The notes under the pieces: generated by a model
Told to the model about the DNA's origin: nothing
Seen by the model: only the letters and a program-made list of their open reading frames with translations
The model's database searches: none
Translations under genes and position numbers: made by a program
NCBI GenBank assembly: GCA_035439505.1
Contig: DAORKJ010000011.1
Span: forward strand, 3,906-67,905
Reading direction: 5' to 3'
From: UBA7236 sp035439505
Lineage (GTDB): Bacteria > Bacteroidota > Bacteroidia > Chitinophagales > BACL12
DNA: 64,000 bases
Shown here: positions 52,552 through 61,958 of the stretch, piece after piece
Layout: each line of letters opens with the position of its first letter
How positions within the stretch are numbered: position 1 is the stretch's first letter

Positions 52552-52561
52552 GGAGCATTTT
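52534..52561. terminator. Terminator hairpin spanning the tilS stop codon
   Basis: AAAATGCTCC (52534-52543) pairs with GGAGCATTTT (52552-52561), 8-base loop containing the stop codon. Short T runs on both strands suit the convergent genes tilS and the metalloprotease ending at 52582. Confidence 0.75.
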
Positions 52562-52581
52562 ATATTTAGAAATTAATATCG

Positions 52582-54012
52582 TTATTGCGTTACTATAAAT
52601 TCAATTAATTCGGACTGTTTGTCATCAGATAATTTAATGAAGTATATCCCTTCAGCAATTTCCGGTAAAGTCAAGTTAATTGAACCTGCTCCACCAATAA
52701 CCTGAATATTTTGTTGACTGATTTGTTTGCCGGTAATATCCAAAATCGCAGCAGCTCCATCAAAACCAACTGAAGTACGATAAGAAAGTGTAACACTTCC
52801 ACCAGCTTTTGCTGGGTTCGGAAATACGGTTAAGTGGTCAAAAATAGCTGTTTCTGCAATAGCGCTAAATGAATTACCTGTTGTAAACGAACGACTTTCA
52901 GAAGTTGGTTCACAGGTATTGAGTGGAGCTAAAGGACGCACTTTCCAATAATATTTTTTATCGCCTAACAAATCTCTAGCTTCATAGTAATTATTAGTGG
53001 TAACAATATCAAAAGCAACTGCACTAAATGTAGAATTATAAGCTAATTGTAAGTGATATTGTGTTGCACCTTCAACAGCAGTCCAACCTATATAAGTATA
53101 ATTCATATAAGTATTGGTTGCCATATCTTCAGGTGCAAGTAATACCGGAGTTTCAGTTATATCAACGTAAGTTGGAGCCGGAAAATCGAGCATATCGTTT
53201 CTTGGTCCTAATAAATTTGCGCGCATGGCATCCTGCTGCTCTTCGGAAAATTTGTCGGTGCATTCATCATTTGAATAAGACATATAGAATGTCCCATCAC
53301 TGTAAAATGTTTCCCCATGTGGGTCAGTTTGCATTGGTCCAGGGCAATTCCAACGATAAGGCAAATAATCCGGTGGCGTATCACAAAAACCATCAGCTGT
53401 AAAATTGCAATTATCGCCATTTACCCATTCCTGGTCATTATCGTCCGGTGTTCCCCATTCCCAGCCATAAAATGTATGTGGCAATGAAAAGAAGTGCCCA
53501 AATTCGTGTGCAATAGTTGTTCCACCGGGCATTGCGCAAGATTTTGCTACTGCAACACCATCATCCGATGGGCTGAAGTAACCACAATTGCCTGCAGGGT
53601 CAGATACAAAGTAGATATTGACAACATCATTAATGTTGTTATTATCCATCATATCTTCACCATCGAACCAATCGTGGATATAATAATCGGTATTATCGAT
53701 ATAATCTAAATCACCATATATATAAAATTGAAACCCAGTAGCAGCGTAGTGTTCGTTAAGTTCGCAAAACTGAGTGTACATATAACTTAAGTTATAATAT
53801 CCTGTTCCTTCATCGCTTCCAACAATGTGCACTTTAACGGGAATGTAATAGGTGGTACCTCCTCGGTTGTCCTCGTAAGGAACATAATTTTGCTGATGAT
53901 GACGCAACCATTGCAAGTCTTCTTCAGTTTGAAGGGTCCCGCAATACTGTGATTGCGCCTGAAGGCTTAATAAACCCGAAATTAGAGGGATAAATAATAG
54001 CAGTTTCCTCAT
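52582..54012 (-). CDS. T9SS-exported M43 (pappalysin-type) metalloprotease
   Basis: 476 residues with a signal peptide MRKLLLFIPLISGLLSLQAQ. The metzincin zinc site HEFGHFFSLPH (about residues 169-179) is complete, and the Met-turn lies in FYMSYSNDECTDKFSEEQQ. A fibronectin-like domain follows (LLAPEDMATNT...YYWKVRPLAP). A T9SS type A sorting domain ends it (LTVFPNPAKAGG...LIEFIVTQ). It is predicted to be secreted and to cut extracellular proteins. The minus-strand -7 element TACGTTTG lies at 54046-54053. A second M43 protein is found at 57061. Confidence 0.92.
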   Translation of the reverse strand: MRKLLLFIPLISGLLSLQAQSQYCGTLQTEEDLQWLRHHQQNYVPYEDNRGGTTYYIPVKVHIVGSDEGTGYYNLSYMYTQFCELNEHYAATGFQFYIYGDLDYIDNTDYYIHDWFDGEDMMDNNNINDVVNIYFVSDPAGNCGYFSPSDDGVAVAKSCAMPGGTTIAHEFGHFFSLPHTFYGWEWGTPDDNDQEWVNGDNCNFTADGFCDTPPDYLPYRWNCPGPMQTDPHGETFYSDGTFYMSYSNDECTDKFSEEQQDAMRANLLGPRNDMLDFPAPTYVDITETPVLLAPEDMATNTYMNYTYIGWTAVEGATQYHLQLAYNSTFSAVAFDIVTTNNYYEARDLLGDKKYYWKVRPLAPLNTCEPTSESRSFTTGNSFSAIAETAIFDHLTVFPNPAKAGGSVTLSYRTSVGFDGAAAILDITGKQISQQNIQVIGGAGSINLTLPEIAEGIYFIKLSDDKQSELIEFIVTQ

Positions 54013-54045
54013 GAAATGTTAAATTATTGTGTAAAGTTAAAAAGT

Positions 54046-54053
54046 CAAACGTA
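54046..54053 (-). promoter_or_regulatory. -7 element upstream of M43 metalloprotease
   Basis: TACGTTTG on the minus strand matches TAnnTTTG, 34 bases before the start codon at 54012. Confidence 0.4.
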
Positions 54054-54103
54054 AAATTACCAGCAAAGTTTATGCACAATTCCATCTTTCAGCCTAAAAG
54101 GCA

Positions 54104-54111
54104 TAACTTTG
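54104..54111 (+). promoter_or_regulatory. -7 element upstream of mdh
   Basis: TAACTTTG matches TAnnTTTG, 41 bases before the ATG at 54152. No clear -33 TTG. Confidence 0.45.
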
Positions 54112-54151
54112 CAGCGCCTAAGCGTAATTAGGCAGGTAAAATGACAAAACT

Positions 54152-55096
54152 ATGAGTAAAGTAACCGTTATCGGAGCCGGCAATGTGGGTTCAACTGTTG
54201 CCAATGTGCTCGCTCACCGCGACTTTTTGAATGAGATTGTGGTATTAGATATTAAAGAGGGAACAGCAGAAGGCAAAAGTTTAGATACCTGGCAACAAGC
54301 CCCTATCGACAACTATAGCACTCGTGTTGTAGGCTGTACGAATGATTATGCTAAAACTGCCGATTCAGATGTGGTAGTAATTACATCAGGTTTACCGCGT
54401 AAACCGGGAATGAGCCGCGACGATTTAATTAGTGTGAATGCCGGTATTGTAAAAACTGTTACTGAACAGGTTATCAAGTATTCGCCAAATGCCATCATTA
54501 TTGTGGTTTCTAATCCTTTGGATGTAATGACCTATTGTGCTTATTTAACGGCTAAGGTTGACAGTCATAGAGTATTTGGAATGGCAGGTATTTTAGATAC
54601 AGCTCGTTACCGCGCGTTTTTAGCAACAGAATTGAATTGTTCTCCAAAAGATATTCAGGCAATTTTAATGGGTGGCCATGGCGATACTATGGTGCCGCTT
54701 CCACGTTATACAACAGTTAGTGGTATTCCGGTGACTGAGTTAATTAGCGAAGAAAAATTAAACGCGATAGTTCAGCGCACTAAAGTTGGTGGTGGTGAAA
54801 TTGTAAACTTATTAGGCACTTCTGCATGGTATGCACCAGGAGCTGCAGCTGCGCAAATGGTAGAAGCAATTATAAAAAATGAAAACAGAATATTCCCTGT
54901 TTGTGCTTTATTAAACGGAGAATATGGTTTACATAATATCTACCTTGGTGTTCCGGTTAAATTAGGAAAAAACGGTATTGAACAAATTATAGAATTACAA
55001 TTAAATAATGATGAAAAAGCATTGTTAAATGCATCTGCAACTGCTGTAAAAGAAGTTATGGAAGTATTGGATAAAATGAACGCTTCAGCATCATAA
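54152..55096 (+). CDS. mdh: Malate dehydrogenase, LDH-like type
   Basis: 314 residues. It interconverts malate and oxaloacetate with NAD in the TCA cycle. The NAD-binding loop is GAGNVGSTVA (residues 8-17) and the acidic residue after strand 2 is in VLDIKEG. The substrate-binding loop has SGLPRKPGMSRDDL, whose Arg at the specificity position favours malate over lactate. The catalytic His lies in MGGHGDTMVPLP, and NPLDVMTYCA marks the family. Monocistronic, with its own promoter element and terminator. Confidence 0.96.
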   Translation: MSKVTVIGAGNVGSTVANVLAHRDFLNEIVVLDIKEGTAEGKSLDTWQQAPIDNYSTRVVGCTNDYAKTADSDVVVITSGLPRKPGMSRDDLISVNAGIVKTVTEQVIKYSPNAIIIVVSNPLDVMTYCAYLTAKVDSHRVFGMAGILDTARYRAFLATELNCSPKDIQAILMGGHGDTMVPLPRYTTVSGIPVTELISEEKLNAIVQRTKVGGGEIVNLLGTSAWYAPGAAAAQMVEAIIKNENRIFPVCALLNGEYGLHNIYLGVPVKLGKNGIEQIIELQLNNDEKALLNASATAVKEVMEVLDKMNASAS

Positions 55097-55115
55097 TTGT
55101 ATTTAACTATTTCAC

Positions 55116-55156
55116 AAACCGCAAAACCCAAATCATAAAAAAGGTTTTGCGGTTTT
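55116..55156 (+). terminator. Intrinsic terminator after mdh
   Basis: AAACCGCAAAACC (55116-55128) pairs with GGTTTTGCGGTTT (55143-55155), 14-base A-rich loop, with a T run at the end. Confidence 0.88.
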
Positions 55157-55169
55157 TTATTGTAATCAT

Positions 55170-55598
55170 ATGGCATATACAATCCCATTAATCATCAAAA
55201 CCATCCCACCAAAAGGGTATCATATTTTTGTTGATGGCAAAATTGGCCGCCATAAAATGCGTTTTTTAATTGATACAGGGGCGAGTAAAAGTGTAATTAA
55301 TCAGGATTATGCCAATAACCAATTTGCCGGCAGTTTAATCACTGAGACAGATCACCTAACAACAGGGCTAGGTGCAAATATTCCAAACAGCAGCTTTATC
55401 CGATTGCATCGTGTAAAACTGGATAAGTTTTCCATAAAAACTGTGCAATTTGCTATTTTAGATTTATCTATGGTTAACCAAGCTTATACATCGGCAGGAT
55501 TAAATCCGGTAGAGGCAATTATTGGTGGCGATATTTTAAAAAAATATGGAGCGATAATTGATTATAGCACTAGACAGTTAATTATGAACCAACCTTAA
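55170..55598 (+). CDS. Retropepsin-like clan AA aspartic protease
   Basis: 142 residues with no signal peptide. The active-site motif is FLIDTGASKSVI (about residues 33-44), the D-T/S-G signature. A second conserved patch, EAIIGGDILKKYGAIIDYS (about 114-132), matches the ILG.D.L..... end of single-domain bacterial retropepsin-like proteins, which work as dimers. The substrate is unknown. The next gene starts 26 bases downstream on the same strand. Confidence 0.88.
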   Translation: MAYTIPLIIKTIPPKGYHIFVDGKIGRHKMRFLIDTGASKSVINQDYANNQFAGSLITETDHLTTGLGANIPNSSFIRLHRVKLDKFSIKTVQFAILDLSMVNQAYTSAGLNPVEAIIGGDILKKYGAIIDYSTRQLIMNQP

Positions 55599-55624
55599 AT
55601 TAGAATTATTACTTAATATACCAG

Positions 55625-57007
55625 ATGAAAAATATTGTAATACTACTTTGTTGTGCTATGCTTACAATTCCTGCAGCTGCACAAACTACATTTACCGACG
55701 AACTTGATAAACTGATTGCAGAAGGCATGTTAACTAAAGCCGAAGGGAAGGTTGATTCTGCATTAATGATAAATCCCGGAAATGTTGATGCACTTTATTA
55801 CAAAGGCAATATTCAATATTATAAGTATGGAAGTTATGCCGACTTAATGAAAACGGGTGGCACTCCTGACGAATCTGTTTATACTTCTGATTATATTTAT
55901 ATTGGCCAGTATAAAGAAATTTTACCTAAACCAATTGCGGATACCTGTGCATTCTTTTTTAGTAATGCGCTTAAAGTTGATCCGGGCAGAGATGATATCA
56001 GACTGGCACTAGGATACATTTATGCTATTAGTTTACAGGATAATAAACTCATTGAATTATTACCCTCCATGACAAAAGTACCGGCAATTAACGATAATTC
56101 CATCAGAGACTATGCATATAATTTTCTAGACAGAGGTGCTTACCAGCAAGGCATGAACGTATATGAAAAAATAAGCTCCTTATATCCTGATAATGGTAAT
56201 TTGTTATGCGATATGGCCGTTGAATATTATATCATTGGAGACATACAAAAGGCTATCGCCAATGCTAAAAAATGTTATACCATGCCTAATCTGGATACAA
56301 TTACTTATAGTAATGCTTTTTTTCTGTTTAGTGTTGCAGAACAACACGAAGAAGCAATTGCATGTATTCAAATTTGGTCCAATATGGTTAACAATAAAAC
56401 AGCGTTGTTATACAAAGGATTATATGAATTATTGAGCAATCAAAGCACAGCTAAAAAAACATTAAATGAATATGTGCAAACAGAACTCCTAGCTTCAGCA
56501 GAAAAAGATTTCGCCCTATTTTTACTAAATAATGATTTGCAAATTAATGCTGACAAATTAGATACTATATATTATTTTGGGTTAACAGATGCATTCAGTA
56601 TGTTACTCTACCATCATTTTTATAACAAATACCCTGATGCCTTTTTACCCGGATATAATTATGCCGAAAGTTTAACCTATAACAAACGATATACAGAAGC
56701 TGCTCAAGTGTTTTCAAAAATAAACACAGCTGCAACAAGTGGTCACGATATAGACGAATATCATTTTTATTATGCATGGGCTTTACACCAATCCGGTGAT
56801 GATGAAACAGCAAATTTACATTGGTTAGAAGCTGCTAAATCAAATATCCCCTACCTTCAGGGAGGAGCTAATTATTTTTTAGGTAAATATTATTACAACA
56901 AAAATGATTTTGTCAATGCACGTAAATACTTTTTAAGTGGCGCTAATGCAAGTAGTGAATCGAAATTTTCTGCTTATTGCAGCGATTTTTTGTCCATCCT
57001 TAAATAA
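55625..57007 (+). CDS. Exported TPR-repeat protein
   Basis: 460 residues with a signal peptide (MKNIVILLCCAMLTIPAAAQ). At least six TPR-like hairpins are seen (for example ALMINPGNVDALYYKGNIQY, ALKVDPGRDDIRLALGYIYA, YYAWALHQSGDDETANLHWL, YFLGKYYYNKNDFVNARKYF). It is probably periplasmic and mediates protein contacts. Partner unknown. Terminator at 57011. Confidence 0.88.
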   Translation: MKNIVILLCCAMLTIPAAAQTTFTDELDKLIAEGMLTKAEGKVDSALMINPGNVDALYYKGNIQYYKYGSYADLMKTGGTPDESVYTSDYIYIGQYKEILPKPIADTCAFFFSNALKVDPGRDDIRLALGYIYAISLQDNKLIELLPSMTKVPAINDNSIRDYAYNFLDRGAYQQGMNVYEKISSLYPDNGNLLCDMAVEYYIIGDIQKAIANAKKCYTMPNLDTITYSNAFFLFSVAEQHEEAIACIQIWSNMVNNKTALLYKGLYELLSNQSTAKKTLNEYVQTELLASAEKDFALFLLNNDLQINADKLDTIYYFGLTDAFSMLLYHHFYNKYPDAFLPGYNYAESLTYNKRYTEAAQVFSKINTAATSGHDIDEYHFYYAWALHQSGDDETANLHWLEAAKSNIPYLQGGANYFLGKYYYNKNDFVNARKYFLSGANASSESKFSAYCSDFLSILK

Positions 57008-57010
57008 AAA

Positions 57011-57049
57011 AAAGGGGCTGTTTATTTATTATTAACAGCCCCTTTTTTT
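57011..57049. terminator. Bidirectional terminator
   Basis: AAAGGGGCTGTT (57011-57022) pairs with AACAGCCCCTTT (57034-57045), 11-base loop, T run to 57049 on plus and an A run before it, serving the convergent genes on both sides. Confidence 0.92.
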
Positions 57050-57060
57050 CGAGTATTTAT

Positions 57061-59151
57061 TTAATCTACTATAAGTCGTGTAACAGCATCAAACGCACCG
57101 CTTTTTAAGCGTATAAAATAACATCCGGATTGTAGTCCCCAATCAGCAGGAGAAATAAATTCCTGGTGACTTCCGGGTTCAGTAATGCCAATCATTTTTG
57201 TGTGAATTAATTTTCCATATATATCTGTTATTTCTAACGTTAACGCACATTGTTCTATCACATTGTAATACAATGCTGCAGTATTTTTAACACTAACCGG
57301 ATTAGGCGACATTTTTAATGTAATAAAAGCCTCCTGAACAGGGGTGCTTAATACACCGGTTGTAAAATTAAAATCGTCAATAAAAATATTGTTTACATAA
57401 GGATTGTACACAAATTCTAATTTAAACTGAACATGATTTGTTTTAGCTGATTCAGGTAAATTAAATACCGCGCTTGCCCATTGATCAGGATATTGCGGAT
57501 AAAAATCACTGCTGCCTCCATAACTGGAAATTAATTCATTACCAGTTAATTTGTTCATATACACCCAAGAATCTCCGCAATTAGTGCTGTAATAAATTTT
57601 CAACGACATCGTATAGTCTCCCTCTCCCACTCCATATGATGTAGTAGCATATTTAAAAAATACATTATCCGTTAAATTTAATGCCAAATCGAAAGCGGGT
57701 GAAATTATAATATCTGTTTCCAAATTTGGACCATATCTGCTGTTTAACCAAACACAACCGGAATTCCAATAACCATTTGAACTGCGCCATTTCCATTCGC
57801 GGTCATCAGGATATTTGTTATAAAAAATCCAATCTTGTTTAGTAGTTGTTTCATCATTAAAATCTGCAAAATAAGTGGCATCATAAATGGCATCTGATTT
57901 ACCTACATTTAAATAGTTCTCAAACGTTTTAGTATTACTGCCATTTTCGTTAGTCACCGTTAATTTTACAGTATGCCAACCTTCACTAGTATAATTCACA
58001 ATTGGGTTTATTTCAGTTGAAGTTGCCGGTATGCCTCCTTCAAATTCCCATAAACGGGAAACCACAGGTGCATTAAAACTCACGTCATGAAATGTTGTAC
58101 TGTTGCCGTTGCATAATATTCTATCTGATGCATAAAAATCAGCTTTAGGCACACAACCGGATGCTACATAACCATCGGCAGTTCCGGTTAAAGCTAAATT
58201 TTCCGGCGTGTATAAATTATTGCGCATGGCATCTTCACTTTCCAATGCCGCATACACACGTGCTTTTTGTCCCTCTGTGAACATGGTTGAACAATAAGAA
58301 TACTCCATGTGATTTTGTACATTATCAACTGCACCTCCGCAGGTATTGCCATAAATATTACAAGATGTCCAACCTTCCGTCATTGGTGTGTCCGGAACCT
58401 GGTCATCACCACATGCAACGCCGGGTGCATTTGAATTACCCCAAACATGTTGCAAATTCAAATAATGACCAATTTCGTGAGATAATACATGTATAGCATA
58501 CGAACTTGCCGTTCCAATTGTGCCAACATAGTCGTGACGGGCAATTATACCATCAACGGTATACATTAACCCTGCAATGCTAGTTGGATAATAAGCATAG
58601 GCAGCCGCACCATTGGTTAAATCTTTAGTAACCCAAATATTTAAATATTTACCACTTTGCCAGCCTCCTAATTTTGCAGCATCACTGCCTTCATAAGTTC
58701 TGAGAGAAGCTATTCTATCAATTCCATTTGTACAACCACCACTTAATTCCCGTTGTGCAAGGCGAAACTCAATATTTAAATCTGCGGCAATATCAGCATA
58801 CTCGGGAATTGTTGCTAAAAAATCCACATTGGTTCCTCTAAAGTCTGCATTGATATTTTCCATGGCGTCAATCACCTGTGCATCACTAATATTTTCTGAG
58901 CCATAATCATGAATGATATGAAACACCACCGGTATAATTAATGTCTCATCCTCAATACGCATAATAGAAGTTAACCGCTGTGCAGCCAGCTTATCAAAAT
59001 TGGCTTCCCTTGCTAATATTTCCGGATAGGATTCAATTAATTTTTTTCTTTCTACATCGGTTCCGCACATGTCAGGTGTTTGGGCAAATAAAAAATTGCT
59101 TGTTCCTATTATCAAATAACTACAGAAAAATAATAAACGGTTGTATTGCAT
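57061..59151 (-). CDS. T9SS-exported M43 metalloprotease with PKD and jelly-roll domains
   Basis: About 696 residues from the ATG at 59151, chosen because it gives a good signal peptide (MQYNRLLFFCSYLIIGTSNF). The frame stays open to 59256. A possible -7 element (TATTTTTG) lies at 59194-59201, again favouring the shorter start. The zinc site is HEIGHYLNLQH, and MEYSYCSTMFTEGQKARVYA holds the Met-turn. A PKD domain (RLWEFEGGIPATST...HTVKLTVTNENG) and a MAM/jelly-roll-like region (YGPNLETDIIISPAFDLAL, VQFKLEFVYNPYVNNIFIDD) follow, then a type A sorting domain (ITLKMSPNPVSV to RLIVD). Secreted protease. Confidence 0.92.
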   Translation of the reverse strand: MQYNRLLFFCSYLIIGTSNFLFAQTPDMCGTDVERKKLIESYPEILAREANFDKLAAQRLTSIMRIEDETLIIPVVFHIIHDYGSENISDAQVIDAMENINADFRGTNVDFLATIPEYADIAADLNIEFRLAQRELSGGCTNGIDRIASLRTYEGSDAAKLGGWQSGKYLNIWVTKDLTNGAAAYAYYPTSIAGLMYTVDGIIARHDYVGTIGTASSYAIHVLSHEIGHYLNLQHVWGNSNAPGVACGDDQVPDTPMTEGWTSCNIYGNTCGGAVDNVQNHMEYSYCSTMFTEGQKARVYAALESEDAMRNNLYTPENLALTGTADGYVASGCVPKADFYASDRILCNGNSTTFHDVSFNAPVVSRLWEFEGGIPATSTEINPIVNYTSEGWHTVKLTVTNENGSNTKTFENYLNVGKSDAIYDATYFADFNDETTTKQDWIFYNKYPDDREWKWRSSNGYWNSGCVWLNSRYGPNLETDIIISPAFDLALNLTDNVFFKYATTSYGVGEGDYTMSLKIYYSTNCGDSWVYMNKLTGNELISSYGGSSDFYPQYPDQWASAVFNLPESAKTNHVQFKLEFVYNPYVNNIFIDDFNFTTGVLSTPVQEAFITLKMSPNPVSVKNTAALYYNVIEQCALTLEITDIYGKLIHTKMIGITEPGSHQEFISPADWGLQSGCYFIRLKSGAFDAVTRLIVD

Positions 59152-59619
59152 AATGTAATTGTTGCAGGTAAGGTAATGGACACTAATGTATCTCAAAAAT
59201 ATGCTAACCATTGCAAAGAAAATAATTTGACTGCCATAAAATTTCTGAAACGCCAATTTTTTACTTAAATTTTAGTTAAAATGTGACATAAATGTATCAT
59301 GCTTCATTTTTTGTTTAAGATTTTTCGTCACAAATCCAATGAAACAGTTGAAAATTTGTAATTAACTCGTAAAAGGCATCACCTAATAAAGTTTCATTTT
59401 TTTGAATTAAGTGACTGGACAAACAATATGTGGATATCAATTTATTGAATATTACATTATGATTATCAATCTTTTGTGAATTAAAACTCATGCAAATTTG
59501 AGACTTTAAAATGTAATATCGTTTTTGACAAGCAAACAGCCAATGCTATAACTTGCAACGTCTTTAAATGAAAATATACCCGCACAATTACTATTACTAA
59601 TTACTAAAAAATCAATTTT
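59152..59619. other. A+T-rich divergent intergenic region
   Basis: 468 bases between the divergent M43 protease gene and the MopE-like gene. A possible minus-strand -7 element (TATTTTTG, 59194-59201) lies near its left end. No convincing gene, hairpin or exact plus-strand TAnnTTTG box is seen in the rest. Confidence 0.6.
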
Positions 59620-61260
59620 ATGAAAAAAAGCTACCTATTACTAACCTTTGCGTTAGCGAGCGTGTTTTCTGTATCGAAAGCACAAGTGTATGCGTATCTG
59701 GATGATCCGACCGGAGCGTATGCAGGTGTTGCAACAAATGCAACCGGAACAAATTTATCACGTGAAAATGGTTTATTAGCAGATCCTGCATGTGGTATAG
59801 GATATAGTTCTAATAAACATACCACATCTGGTTACACTAACGGTCGCCCTAGTGTACAATTTAGTGTTACACCTGATGCAGGTTATCAATTGGATGTTAC
59901 CAGTATTTCTGTTGATATTAGAAGAAATCCTAAAGGACCTGAATTTTGGAGAATAGCCTATTCAACTGATGGTGGTGCCAGCTGGACAAATAGCGGAACA
60001 GATTTTTCAGTTGCGGCCAGCGGTTGCTTTACCAATACTAATTTAACTTGGGATGTTGCTGATTTTTCAACTACTTCTACTTTAACCGTTCGTATCATTG
60101 GTCATACCGCATATAGTTCATTAAACGGTATTTCTACATTAAAAAATATTGATGTTGCCGGAACAGTTTCATTTGCTGATGCTGATGGTGATGGCTATGC
60201 TTCTAACGTAGATTGTAATGATGCAGATGCTGCTATTAATCCGGGTGCAACTGAAATTTGTGACGGTATTGATAACAATTGTGATGGTAATATTGATGAA
60301 GCCGGTGGTGCAACTTGGTATGCAGATGCTGATGGTGACACTTATGGTGACGCTGCTTCTACAACTGTATCTTGCGATGTTCCTGTAGGTTATGTTGCAG
60401 ATAATACCGATTGTAATGATGGCGATGCTGCTATTAACCCTGCTGCAACCGAAGTTTGCGATGGTGTTGATAACAATTGTGATGGTAATATTGATGAAGG
60501 CATTGATTTATCAATCAGTATTACACCTTCAGGTGTTATTGAATTATGTAAACCTGATGATGTAACATTATCTGCTGTTGGTACATTTGATAGTTACCAG
60601 TGGTATAAAAATGGTGCTCCTTTAACAGGTGAAACAGGTGCTACTTACACTACAAACAAACCTGCTTATTATCAGGTTGAAGGATTTATTGGCACTTGTT
60701 CTTCAGGCTTATCAGAAGTTCAGGCAGTTGCTGTTTATGAAAGCCCAAATGCTAACATTACTTATCCTGATGGATTAAATTTATGTTTTGCCGATCCACT
60801 ATTATTAAAAGCTAGTTACGATGCAACATACACTTATGTATGGTATTTAGATGGTATTGAAATTGTTGGTGCTACAATTGCTAATTATGAAGCTACTGCA
60901 ACCGGCGACTATTATTGCGTAATTACAAGTGTTGATGGTTGTGTTAGAACAACTGCAACAGTTACCGTAATTAACGAATGCCGTGAAGGTGTTGCTGCAA
61001 ATGCTGCAATTGCAGTATATCCTAACCCTGCTAATGATGTATTAGCAATTAATTTAACCGGTTTGGAAAGTAATGCAACTGCAAATATTAGCATCACTGA
61101 TATTACCGGTAAAGTAGTTTATACAACTGCAATCGCAACCGGAAACGGCAGTGTTGTAGCTAATGTGAGCCTTGATAACAATGTTGTTTCAGGTTTATAC
61201 TTTGTTACAGCTGAAGTTAATGGAACTTCAATGAAACAACAGTTTGTTGTAATTAAATAA
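59620..61260 (+). CDS. T9SS-exported protein with two MopE-like metal-binding motifs
   Basis: 546 residues with a signal peptide ending VSKAQ. Residues about 25-180 form a beta-rich domain. Two MopE-type putative metal-binding motifs (PF11617-like) lie at about 186-226 and 234-293, each with DADGD, DCND or DCNDGD, then EICDGIDNNCDGNID or EVCDGVDNNCDGNID. Two Ig-like segments follow (YQWYKNGAPLTGETGATYTT, YVWYLDGIEIVGA). A type A sorting domain (IAVYPNPANDVL to QQFVVIK) ends it. It should be a surface or secreted protein that binds calcium or copper. The metal is not decided by sequence. Confidence 0.92.
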   Translation: MKKSYLLLTFALASVFSVSKAQVYAYLDDPTGAYAGVATNATGTNLSRENGLLADPACGIGYSSNKHTTSGYTNGRPSVQFSVTPDAGYQLDVTSISVDIRRNPKGPEFWRIAYSTDGGASWTNSGTDFSVAASGCFTNTNLTWDVADFSTTSTLTVRIIGHTAYSSLNGISTLKNIDVAGTVSFADADGDGYASNVDCNDADAAINPGATEICDGIDNNCDGNIDEAGGATWYADADGDTYGDAASTTVSCDVPVGYVADNTDCNDGDAAINPAATEVCDGVDNNCDGNIDEGIDLSISITPSGVIELCKPDDVTLSAVGTFDSYQWYKNGAPLTGETGATYTTNKPAYYQVEGFIGTCSSGLSEVQAVAVYESPNANITYPDGLNLCFADPLLLKASYDATYTYVWYLDGIEIVGATIANYEATATGDYYCVITSVDGCVRTTATVTVINECREGVAANAAIAVYPNPANDVLAINLTGLESNATANISITDITGKVVYTTAIATGNGSVVANVSLDNNVVSGLYFVTAEVNGTSMKQQFVVIK

Positions 61261-61281
61261 ATAATTTACTGTTTACATTTT

Positions 61282-61312
61282 AAAAGCCTCTCGTTAATCG
61301 AGAGGCTTTTTT
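61282..61312 (+). terminator. Intrinsic terminator after MopE-like gene
   Basis: AAAAGCCTCTCG (61282-61293) pairs perfectly with CGAGAGGCTTTT (61299-61310), 5-base loop, followed by T. Confidence 0.93.
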
Positions 61313-61313
61313 G

Positions 61314-61342
61314 TTTGGTTTCAAACAATAGCGGTACCTTTG
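61314..61342 (+). promoter_or_regulatory. Bacteroidota-type promoter for pentapeptide gene
   Basis: TTTG (61314-61317), 17-base spacer, TACCTTTG (61335-61342), matching both the -33 and -7 consensus. The ATG at 61367 lies 24 bases downstream. It begins directly after the preceding terminator. Confidence 0.6.
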
Positions 61343-61366
61343 TTACACAATTGATTTACCAATACT

Positions 61367-61942
61367 ATGCAGTCTGCTTATTTTGAAAACCAGCAATACC
61401 AGAATGAAAATTATGGTGTCACTCCCCTTCTATTAGGGAATTACGAAAATTGTATTTTTAATAACTGTAATTTTAGTGATTATGATATCTCCGGATTCAC
61501 CTTTATTGAATGTCACTTTATTGAATGTAATTTAAGTCTGGTACATTTAAACAAAACAGCTTTCCGTCAAGTCAAATTTACAAATTGTAAGATGTTGGGA
61601 CTCCACTTTGAAAACTGCAATACATTTTCATTAGAAATGGAATTCGAAAAATGTAGCCTTAATCTGAGTTCGTTTTATCAATTAAAATTAAAATCAACCC
61701 CATTTCATGATTGTTCCTTGCAGGAAGTCGATTTCAGCCTGTGTGATTTAACCAGTGTTATATTTGATAATTGTGATTTATCCATGGCTATTTTCGATAA
61801 TACTATTTTAGAAAAAGCAGATTTACGTAATGCATACAATTATCAAATAAACCCGGAGCACAACCACATTCGTAAAGCGAAGTTTAGCAGCAACGGATTA
61901 GCAGGATTATTAATGCAATATGATATAGACATTTATAATTAA
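61367..61942 (+). CDS. Pentapeptide-repeat protein
   Basis: 191 residues built of about 30 imperfect pentapeptide coils of A(N/D)LXX type with Phe/Cys-rich cores (CIFNNCNFSDYDISGFTFIE, CSLQEVDFSLCDLTSVIFDN), forming a right-handed quadrilateral helix. It ends NHIRKAKFSSNGLAGLLMQY, a tail seen in Qnr-like proteins of Bacteroidota. Qnr-type proteins protect DNA gyrase, but many pentapeptide proteins have other roles. At 191 residues it is a little shorter than Qnr (about 218). Cytoplasmic. The ChaN-like gene begins 16 bases downstream. Confidence 0.9.
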   Translation: MQSAYFENQQYQNENYGVTPLLLGNYENCIFNNCNFSDYDISGFTFIECHFIECNLSLVHLNKTAFRQVKFTNCKMLGLHFENCNTFSLEMEFEKCSLNLSSFYQLKLKSTPFHDCSLQEVDFSLCDLTSVIFDNCDLSMAIFDNTILEKADLRNAYNYQINPEHNHIRKAKFSSNGLAGLLMQYDIDIYN

Positions 61943-61958
61943 TATTAAATTTTTAACT

